Position numbers and translations under genes: made by a program. Source: CBDUQN01 sp965369375 (lineage in GTDB: Bacteria > Krumholzibacteriota > Krumholzibacteriia > Krumholzibacteriales > Krumholzibacteriaceae). Taken from it: DNA of 16,987 nucleotides. Below, piece by piece: positions 8,597 to 14,703 of the stretch. Positions within the stretch are counted from its first letter, which is position 1, and every line of letters begins with the position of its first letter. Location: NCBI GenBank assembly GCA_965369375.1, contig CBDUQN010000067.1, forward strand, positions 1 to 16,987, written 5' to 3'. Below the pieces are notes generated by a model. That model saw only the letters and a list, made by a program, of their open reading frames with translations, had not been told where the DNA came from and did no database searches.

Positions 8597-9118
8597 TCAC
8601 GCTGATTCGAGCATCGCCTTCCACCTGCTGATATGACCATGTTCGTCCGCCTGATCCTTTTCTATGATTCTTCTCGTGTCATCGTCCCAGTCGATGGTGC
8701 GGAGCAGTTCGGCATAGTGATCGACCGCTTTCGACTCCACCCAGACACCGGTTCTCAATATCGCCTTTGTCCCCCTCAGGCGTGAAAAGAATCCAAAGCA
8801 GAATCCTACGATCCAGTAGGCGAACCTCAATTTGCTCGGCTTCATGCCGTACTCGTACAGCTTGACCTGGAAATCCTGGAAATGGGTCATTTCGTTGCAC
8901 ATGGCGGCGATCAGCTGACGATTGAGCTCGTTGTCCTCTTTCGTGATCTGAAATCTATAGATGTTGGTCGCCATGAGCTCCAGCGTATGCAGGGCGAGCA
9001 ATCCTTTCTTGATACCTTTCAGCCGCTTCTCATCCATCTGCTGCCCTCTCATCTTGACGTCCTCCGCCCGAAATTGAGGGCGTATTATCGAAATATCGTA
9101 CTCCTGTTTTCCCTCCAT
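8597..9118 (-). CDS. Ferritin-like diiron protein, Coq7-like
   Basis: A 173-aa helical protein with all six ligands of a Coq7/ferritin-like diiron site: Glu47 (LHTLELMA), Glu76 and His79 (NEMTHFQDF), Glu128 (WVESKAV), Glu159 and His162 (DEHGHI). In Coq7 such a site hydroxylates demethoxyubiquinone at the membrane. The amphipathic stretch around 98-112 (RFAYWIVGFCFGFFS) fits membrane contact. An AGGAGG lies about ten bases before the ATG at 9118. The gene follows the ruined glycosyltransferase by 27 bases and precedes the DUF3078 barrel. FCB-type bacteria usually use menaquinone, so true demethoxyubiquinone hydroxylation is doubtful; another diiron oxygenase, peroxide-scavenging or iron role is possible. 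Confidence 0.8.
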   Translation of the reverse strand: MEGKQEYDISIIRPQFRAEDVKMRGQQMDEKRLKGIKKGLLALHTLELMATNIYRFQITKEDNELNRQLIAAMCNEMTHFQDFQVKLYEYGMKPSKLRFAYWIVGFCFGFFSRLRGTKAILRTGVWVESKAVDHYAELLRTIDWDDDTRRIIEKDQADEHGHISRWKAMLESA

Positions 9119-9145
9119 AATTGCAGAAACCTCCTGTCAACAGCG

Positions 9146-10319
9146 CTACCGGCTCATAAACCGCTTGAAGAATTTTATATGCCTGTCCGCAATCACCTCC
9201 CAGCTGAAATGATCGATGATCGTTTTCTGCCCCGCCGCGCCGTATCTCTCGACGAGGCGCCCGTCCTTCAGCATGGAGGTAATGGCACCAGCGAATTCCC
9301 GGGGATCGTTTGGATCTATCAGAAGACCGTTCTCACCTGTGCTGATAACATTCTTGATGCCGCCGAATTTCGAAGCAACAACGGGTGTCTCACACGCCAT
9401 AGCCTCGAGCGCGGTCATGCCGAATGGCTCGAAGATCGACGGCAGCACGAACAATTCGGCCTGTTGATAGAGCGGTACGAGGTTCTCATCGGGAACGTAT
9501 CCGATTATCTTCACACGCTCCTCCATCCCCTTCTAGTCAATTATGCTCTTCATCGAATCGAGAACCTCCCGCTCACGCTGCTCGGGCTCTGCGGAGCCGC
9601 CGCCGACTGGATCTGATCGTGCCGATCCCGAGCCCCTGTCCGCCGACTTGAAATAATGAACATCGACCCCGGGGCAAATGACGACGACGTTAGACGACGA
9701 CGTTATCGGATTCGAAGTTATACAGATCGGTGAGTTTTTCCCTCTGAAGCATCGTCGTCACCGATTGCGCTTTCACCGATCGAAAGATTCTTAGCTCTTC
9801 CGCTATGCGGTGTTCTTAGTTGTATTTTTTCTCCATCTCCACGGGATCTTCACCCATCTGTTCGCGCTTCCATGCGCCGAGAGAGTGTGCGGTAAAGAAC
9901 GGAAGCTTCTCGAATGCCTTGGCGACATCCAATGTAACGATGCCGGAGTCGACGTAGTGCCCGTGATACAGGTCATACGCGATCCCGTTGTCTTTGATAA
10001 AGGCGATCATGTTTTTCGCCAAATCGGGCAAAACGTCATAGATAAACTCTTTCGGTATAAACTCCCAGGGACCGGCCTCGATGCGTATGACCCGGACACC
10101 GGGGGAGCCGGCGACCGGATCGATCTGACTCTTTTCGGAATCGAACCATCGCGTGTAAATGTCGACTTCGACGCCGAGCCTCGAGAGCGCCTTGGCCAGT
10201 TCGAGCACGTAAACGACCTGGCCACCCGTGTCCGTTCTCCCCAACTGCGGCACGGGATCGAAATATCCGTGAGTGCTCAACATACATATTCTCTTGAATG
10301 TGCCGCTTTCTTTACTCAT
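9146..10319 (-). pseudogene. Broken GT4 glycosyltransferase, sucrose-/mannosylfructose-phosphate synthase-like
   Basis: The intact relative would transfer a nucleotide-activated sugar to a sugar phosphate. The N-terminal half is well preserved (STHGYFDPVPQLGRTDTGGQ, YHGHYVDSG), as is the C-terminal half with the donor-binding EPFGMTALE motif (E-x7-E) and GYVPDENLVPLYQQ. The middle is ruined. A TAA follows EKKYN (9816-9818). In the same frame EHRIAEELRIFRSV and TTMLQREKLTDLYNFESD continue. A 13-bp tandem duplication (9680-9705) shifts the frame; undone, it gives DNVVVICPGVDVHYF. About 40 codons expected next, including the R-x-D...KG region, are missing between FKSADRGS and GGGSAEPEQ. A TAG (9533-9535) precedes KGMEERV. 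The start overlaps the end of the ruined kinase gene upstream by 8 bases. At least four independent lesions make this a true pseudogene. Confidence 0.9.
9680..9705. repeat. 13-bp tandem duplication inside the glycosyltransferase pseudogene
   Basis: GACGACGACGTTA is present twice, perfectly, at 9680-9692 and 9693-9705. Thirteen bases is not a multiple of three. Removing one copy rejoins NFESDNVVV to VICPGVDV on the - strand, so this is a frameshifting slippage duplication. Confidence 0.92.
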
Positions 10320-10581
10320 GATGCTTTTTCCTCATCTCGGCATTCGTCTTCGGAGGATAGACAAAATAATCGTCCTGCTGCAAAATTATGCTATTTATCC
10401 CTTTTTCCGCCAACTGCTGCTAAATGACGGCGGTTATCTCGGACTTCCCGCTTCCGGATTCACCCGCAACATTGACAATAAACCTGTTTGCGGAATTCTC
10501 GATCTCGGAAAACAGTAGTAGCACGATCTGCGTCGCGGCCCTGACATGCTCTCCGCGAATGACGAGCTTGTCTCTCCTCAT
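10312..10581 (-). pseudogene. Truncated uridine-kinase-like P-loop kinase remnant
   Basis: From the ATG at 10581 (AAGGAG six bases upstream) the frame reads FIVNVAGESGSGKSEITAVI, with Walker A GESGSGKS at residues 40-47. A TAG at codon 54 (10420-10422) interrupts it, and the frame then continues with QQLAEKGINSIILQQDDYF and VYPPKTNAEMRKK to a TAA at 10312. The QDDY block is the substrate region of uridine kinase/phosphoribulokinase-like enzymes. Those proteins need well over 100 further residues, which are absent: the sequence runs straight into the glycosyltransferase start, overlapping it. The gene therefore carries both a nonsense codon and a C-terminal deletion. Its pairing with a sucrose-phosphate-synthase-like gene suggests a sugar kinase in the same lost pathway (inference). 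Confidence 0.82.
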
Positions 10582-10657
10582 ATGCATCTCCTTTCAGGCG
10601 TTTTCAATGGAAGCAAGACTAGCATAATTTCATTATTTGCTAAAACCTATCTTTGTA

Positions 10658-11359
10658 TCAAAAAGGAGCTATTTCAAGAAATATGCTCGACCCGTCAACA
10701 TCCGTGCATCGTGCCTCAACATGCATGTCTTCAACCATAGACATGAATTGTTCCGGTGCGACGGTTGTGGCGGTGAAGCCGTCCTTGCAGGTGATTACTC
10801 CGTTGCCCGTCTTGCCGTAGTCTATTTCGCCGATAAGGCCCGCTTCTGATTGCAAACGGAACCATTCCAATCGCTCTTCCCAGAATTTATCGGAATAGCT
10901 CGAAAAAAGCACCCTACCGCCGGGCACGGTCACGCGTACGCTCTCCCTGACGAGCTCGCGTTGATCGACATGGAACGCGGAAATCCCGTTTTGAATGCAG
11001 GCTACCAGATCGAATGCTGCGTCGCGGAAGCCAAGCAGTATCGCGTTCATATTAAAGAGCGAACAGCTGGGGATTCCGCGAAGCATCTCTTGCGCCATCT
11101 TCAGACTCTCGTGCGCCGTATCTATACCTATGACGGCGCCGGCGCATCGAGCGAGATCGGGAAGAATTCGTCCGTACCCGCAACCGAGCTCGAGAATCGT
11201 GTCACTGGGATTGAGAAATGATTGGATGTATTCGACCTCGGCCTCGAGATACCGGCGCACCCGCGGTGGTGCGATTTCGTAACATCGTTTCAGCCGTTCG
11301 GCCGCGAGTCTGTCACTGTAGTAGCCCGCACTGCCGTCTGAGCGTTTCAAAGGAATCAT
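10658..11359 (-). CDS. Class I SAM-dependent methyltransferase
   Basis: A 233-aa cytosolic methyltransferase with the canonical order of motifs: motif I ILELGCGYGR (55-64), the acidic residue after the second strand in VIGIDTAHESLKMAQ (76-90), FDLVACIQNGISAF (116-129) and VTVPGGRVLFSSYS (143-156). The N-terminal segment GYYSDRLAAERLKRCYEIAPPRV is an added helical lid. The substrate cannot be read from the sequence. The ATG overlaps the stop of the AlkD-like gene as ATGA, so the two are translationally coupled and probably act together or at least share expression. No separate Shine-Dalgarno site is evident. Downstream, 76 bases separate it from the ruined P-loop kinase. Confidence 0.88.
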   Translation of the reverse strand: MIPLKRSDGSAGYYSDRLAAERLKRCYEIAPPRVRRYLEAEVEYIQSFLNPSDTILELGCGYGRILPDLARCAGAVIGIDTAHESLKMAQEMLRGIPSCSLFNMNAILLGFRDAAFDLVACIQNGISAFHVDQRELVRESVRVTVPGGRVLFSSYSDKFWEERLEWFRLQSEAGLIGEIDYGKTGNGVITCKDGFTATTVAPEQFMSMVEDMHVEARCTDVDGSSIFLEIAPF

Positions 11360-12081
11360 CTATTTTCTTTTTTTCGCAGCAGCCTCATCTGAACAGCTTC
11401 GCTGCGGAGCTCTCTCAGCGCGTCCGCAGCCACCCACCGGGCGCCGCGCGAATCGACCTTTGCGATATCGCAGGCCACCCTGATCGCTTTTCTGTTGAGA
11501 GCGCGGTTTCTCTTTCCTATCTGGCGGAGAGCCCAATTGACCGCCTTCTTCACATAGTTCCTCCCGTCCACCGACTCTCTCTCGATGAGCGGGAAAAATT
11601 CTTCAAATCGCTCATCCGCGGCTTTTTTATCGCTCACCGCGAGGCGGGCCATCAGTACGAAACCTGCCCTCTTTACGAACTCCTCCCTGCGCGCGCTCCA
11701 CTCGACGGCCTTGCGATGGGCGAATCCCGTCTTTTCGAACAGATTGCTGCAGCATTGATCGCACACATCCCACGAATCGAAATCCCTCGCCCACCGCTCC
11801 ATTTTTCTCGCCGTCACGTTTTCCGGATCATGAACCATACCGGCGAGGATGCGCGCCTCGTGAATACCTGACGCCCAGAGCATGTCCGCCAGAGCGGCAT
11901 CTTTTCCGATTTCTTTCGCGATCCCGCGCAAGTTTGGAATCGAGATCCCGAGAGCGCGAGCAGGATTTATCCTGTAGCGCGCCATGCCCGCAACCGCCTC
12001 CCTGTCGGAGAGAGATCTGAGCCGCTTCATTATCTTATTGAACAGGGCATCCTGCATCGCAGTAGGGGAACCCTCACTCAT
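11356..12081 (-). CDS. AlkD-like DNA alkylation repair protein (HEAT-repeat glycosylase family)
   Basis: A 241-aa all-helical protein of the DNA_alkylation family (PF08713), which removes positively charged alkylated bases such as 7-methylguanine or 3-methyladenine. Family hallmarks include YRINPARALGISIPNLRGIA near the N-terminus, MVHDPENVT, FDSWDVCDQCC (the W-D pair of the active-site cleft) and NYVKKAVNWALRQIGKRN. The basic C-terminus (RKKENR) may contact DNA. The ATG at 12081 lies within one copy of a 46-bp duplication of the end of the kinase-like gene and has no good Shine-Dalgarno site; before the duplication it overlapped that gene's stop. A second in-frame ATG eight codons later is a possible alternative start. 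The stop overlaps the methyltransferase start. Confidence 0.9.
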   Translation of the reverse strand: MSEGSPTAMQDALFNKIMKRLRSLSDREAVAGMARYRINPARALGISIPNLRGIAKEIGKDAALADMLWASGIHEARILAGMVHDPENVTARKMERWARDFDSWDVCDQCCSNLFEKTGFAHRKAVEWSARREEFVKRAGFVLMARLAVSDKKAADERFEEFFPLIERESVDGRNYVKKAVNWALRQIGKRNRALNRKAIRVACDIAKVDSRGARWVAADALRELRSEAVQMRLLRKKENR

Positions 12082-12166
12082 CCCATTCTATATTCTCGAG
12101 ATATTGCCTGAGACGGCCTTTCACTAATCCCACTCTATATTCTCGAGATATTGCCTGAGACGGCCT
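12074..12166. repeat. 46-bp direct repeat (47-bp period) at the kinase/AlkD junction
   Basis: Copies lie at 12074-12119 and 12121-12166 and differ at two positions. Both encode, on the - strand, RLRQYLENIEW, the end of the kinase-like protein. The copy next to AlkD continues GAT GAG TGA around the AlkD start (ATGAGTGA overlap). The other has a G-to-T change that makes a TAG and removes the ATG. It is a tandem duplication of a former gene-gene overlap. Confidence 0.93.
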
Positions 12167-12858
12167 GCCGTTCTGAATTTACGAATTATGAGCGATCGTT
12201 TGAGCCCGCAGCATATACTTTTGATCTCTGGAGGATGGTTGGCATAATGCTTGGCCCCGCCGAGCGCATCATAGAAAATCCTTATCAGGTCACAGACGTC
12301 ATTGCGAATATTCTCTGCATTCGGCGCCCCCCAGTTATACATATCGACCAGTTTCACGTAGAAAGAAATGCCCTGGCGTCGAATCATGATGTTATCGTCA
12401 TGCAGATCGCCGTGATACTCGCGCGAGGCGTGTATATTCTCCACTCCGCTCGCGAGCACGTGGAGAAGATGCAATCCCTCGAATTCGGTAAGCCGTTTTC
12501 CCCGTTGCTTTTTGAGAAATTCGCTCAGCAACTCCCCCTCGACGTAATCGGATACGAGGAAACTGATCGTACAGCCCCTGAAGCGGAAGCTGTCCTGTGT
12601 GTAATACTGGATGAGTATGGGACAATGTCTCAGCCGGTGAAGCTTTCTCGCATAGAACTTAATCGCCCTGTTATGGAGATTGTTTTGAGGAAAGAAAAAT
12701 TTTGCGGCCCGCTCCACATCGATACTGCGTTCACGTACTTTATACACCTCTCCCTCCCAACCGCTTCCCAGGAACGACAGCACCTCGTATTTGCCGGCTA
12801 ATATCCTTCCGGGTTCGATGTTGAAATGATCAATCCGTTTTTCTGCGCTTCTGACCAT
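12124..12858 (-). CDS. Serine/threonine protein kinase-like protein
   Basis: A 244-aa soluble eukaryotic-type kinase fold. Visible motifs: glycine loop GSGWEGEVY (31-39), ATP-binding Lys53 (AAKFF), catalytic loop HGDLHDDN with His149, Asp151 and Asn156, and a DFG position reading VDM with Asp172 retained. The usual alpha-C glutamate is not obvious (FYARKLHRLRHCP). It could be an active atypical kinase, or a small-molecule kinase, or a weak one; no substrate is visible. There is no membrane segment or sensor domain. The ATG lies nine bases after the stop of the small membrane gene upstream, with AGGTAGG over that stop serving as a modest ribosome site. The C-terminus was altered by the 46-bp duplication: it now ends IEWD at a TAG instead of IEWDE at a TGA overlapping AlkD. 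Confidence 0.82.
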   Translation of the reverse strand: MVRSAEKRIDHFNIEPGRILAGKYEVLSFLGSGWEGEVYKVRERSIDVERAAKFFFPQNNLHNRAIKFYARKLHRLRHCPILIQYYTQDSFRFRGCTISFLVSDYVEGELLSEFLKKQRGKRLTEFEGLHLLHVLASGVENIHASREYHGDLHDDNIMIRRQGISFYVKLVDMYNWGAPNAENIRNDVCDLIRIFYDALGGAKHYANHPPEIKSICCGLKRSLIIRKFRTAGRLRQYLENIEWD

Positions 12859-12867
12859 GTCTGTTAC

Positions 12868-13101
12868 CTACCTGTACTCGTACCACTCTTCGTCTCTCGG
12901 GGGCAATTTAAGCTCCGGACGGAATATGAGTCATGCGAGCAAGCCAACGGGCCACGATAGCAGAAGAACGAGAAGCGCAACGAGTCAGCCCGACTTCCCT
13001 CGCTTCTCCGCATCGCCGGCCGCCCAAATGACACTCCATATATACAGCCAGAGGAATCCCAGGAGAAAGAGAAATAAAAAGATGTGTGCAAGAATTTGCA
13101 T
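12868..13101 (-). pseudogene. Small two-helix membrane protein gene with two in-frame TGA codons
   Basis: From the ATG at 13101 (GGGAG five bases upstream) one frame runs 77 codons to a TAG at 12868, broken by TGA at codons 39 (12985-12987) and 57 (12931-12933). Around them the protein is coherent. A first hydrophobic helix is ILAHIFLFLFLLGFLWLYIW (3-22), then AAGDAEKRGKSG, a second helix LVALLVLLLSWPVGLLA, then LIFRPELKLPP and DEEWYEYR. Both TGA codons sit where a Trp (TGG) would fit the helix boundaries. The gene also uses ordinary TGG five times. The stop lies nine bases before the kinase-like gene, fitting an operon. A two-mutation pseudogene is the simple reading; readthrough is the alternative. 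I do not recognise the family. Confidence 0.62.
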
Positions 13102-13150
13102 GTTATCTCCCTCGCTTGGCCTATAATGATTCGCCCCTCTATCCGCCCGG

Positions 13151-14692
13151 CTATCGTACTAACTCAGTGATATTTATAAAGTTATATGGGTGCTTGTCGT
13201 CCTCGATAATATAGTGCATATCGGGCAGGAGCTCGAGCTCGGTGTCGAAGTAGAGATTGAAAATCACCCGAAAAGAGTTTACCGGCGTTATCGATTGATA
13301 CAGAACGGAATAATCGCCGCCGGGGAGGTAATAGGCATTCAGTATACCCATTTTCTCTATGATCTCCTCCCTGCTCGCCTTCAGCCAGCTGAAATCATCC
13401 CCTTCGATCCGGTACCTTTTCGGAAACGGCCCCTCATCCGCCTGTATGACGATGATCGGTTCAACGACGGAGGCGGCGATAATCCTGTCCACGAGATCGA
13501 GAACAAGGGTATTGGTATGGATCAGCTGATCGATATATTTCACGGCAATGGATCTCACATTCAAATCTTCCTCCGACAGATAGCTGCCGTCCCGGTTGAA
13601 TATATGCGGCTCGTGTGGAAGGAGCATGTGAGCGAAAACAAAAGTCGGCTCTTCATTGCCCGGAATCCCGGCGAGCTTCCGGAACTTGTACAGCACCCGT
13701 TCCCGCTGCTCCTTGCGGCTATCATAGATATTCAGCCTTTTGCCGATTATATAGAGCTGCGTCGTTCTATAGAGCATCATTGAAAATTCAGGCAGTATCT
13801 GCATATTGTAATTCTCATCGGCGAATACATTCCTGCTCGTGGGCTCCCAAAAAGATCCGAAGTGAACAAACCGGTATCCGCGGGATTTGAGGAACCGCCA
13901 TACCTTGTAATCGCGCAATCTGTTGTAGAGCGGCAACCGATTATCCGAATCCTCGCCGACGGCATCGCTCAGGTAATTAATGTATTCCATGTTCAGCGAG
14001 GAGGCGAGGGAATGTGCCGTCTTCGGATAATTAGCATTGCTTTGCCGGGCCACGTAAAAACCCCTCTTCTCGAGCTGGACGACGAAAGCGCTGTTGTCGT
14101 AGTCATATACATCCGCGAGCGTCGCATTACTCGCATACCGATCGAGGATTATGTAATAAACATCCGGCAACCGTCCGGCGCTCCCTTCTGGCTCATAAAC
14201 TTCCGGCGATAGACGTGCCGCATCGATCGTTCTCTTACCCGACCTGTATCTGATCTGATACGTGCCTATTGTAATGAGAGAGATGCAGACGAGAATGGCC
14301 GCGACAACATTGAGTATGCTTGTCACATCCCGCAGATCGCTTTTCGTTTTGAAGGTAACGTACGAGATGCAGATAAAGAGTAATAGCCATACAGCCTGCA
14401 GCACGACATGCCTGCCGAGCACGATGCCGCCGAATCTCCACCCCTCTATAAGGTGATGCACATGTCCGTAAGAAAGAAAGAGCACGATAAACGTGGACAC
14501 GATAATGCTCGCTTTCCAGGTATCCTTCGATATCAACCGAAACACAAGAAACAGTAAAATACACAGGGCGAGCGAGAAAAGCAGCGGACTCCAGATCTCG
14601 CGAAAGAATACGATATCAATATTGTGGGAATACAGGAACAATACGGGGAATATCGTGAACAGAAGAGGATGGATTAACGGTGACCGTTTCAT
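13151..14692 (-). CDS. Membrane-anchored sulfatase/alkaline-phosphatase-superfamily enzyme
   Basis: A 513-aa protein with an N-terminal block of about five hydrophobic segments (roughly 8-22, 35-53, 61-78, 95-114, 125-145) and a catalytic domain outside the membrane. This is the layout of LtaS and phosphoethanolamine transferases. Likely metal and nucleophile positions are Asp184 (YYIILDRYA), Thr225 (YPKTAHSLASS), His residues in FAHMLLPHEPHIF (353-365) and Asp419 in VIQADEGPFP. The last is normally SDHG/DHG, so the metal His appears as Glu420. A hydrolase or transferase acting on surface glycans or lipids is inferred; sulfate ester cleavage is not shown. It starts 11 bases after the kinase-like/methyltransferase gene, without its own strong ribosome site, implying coupling. 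Confidence 0.8.
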   Translation of the reverse strand: MKRSPLIHPLLFTIFPVLFLYSHNIDIVFFREIWSPLLFSLALCILLFLVFRLISKDTWKASIIVSTFIVLFLSYGHVHHLIEGWRFGGIVLGRHVVLQAVWLLLFICISYVTFKTKSDLRDVTSILNVVAAILVCISLITIGTYQIRYRSGKRTIDAARLSPEVYEPEGSAGRLPDVYYIILDRYASNATLADVYDYDNSAFVVQLEKRGFYVARQSNANYPKTAHSLASSLNMEYINYLSDAVGEDSDNRLPLYNRLRDYKVWRFLKSRGYRFVHFGSFWEPTSRNVFADENYNMQILPEFSMMLYRTTQLYIIGKRLNIYDSRKEQRERVLYKFRKLAGIPGNEEPTFVFAHMLLPHEPHIFNRDGSYLSEEDLNVRSIAVKYIDQLIHTNTLVLDLVDRIIAASVVEPIIVIQADEGPFPKRYRIEGDDFSWLKASREEIIEKMGILNAYYLPGGDYSVLYQSITPVNSFRVIFNLYFDTELELLPDMHYIIEDDKHPYNFINITELVR

Positions 14693-14703
14693 CGATTACT
14701 ATT

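Noticed and set aside
8882..9616. A 244-codon + strand frame antisense to the Coq7-like gene and the glycosyltransferase remnant
   Set aside because: The opposite strand shows diiron ligands and GT4 motifs; this frame shows none. The lesions in the pseudogene do not create a new gene on the other strand.
12151..12801. A 216-codon + strand frame antisense to the kinase-like gene
   Set aside because: The - strand frame has ordered kinase motifs; the antisense one has no motif or ribosome site.
9146..13101. Alternative genetic code (stop reassignment) as a single explanation for the interrupted genes
   Set aside because: The interruptions use TAA, TAG and TGA as well as frameshifts and deletions, and intact genes here end in all three stops, so no single reassignment explains them.
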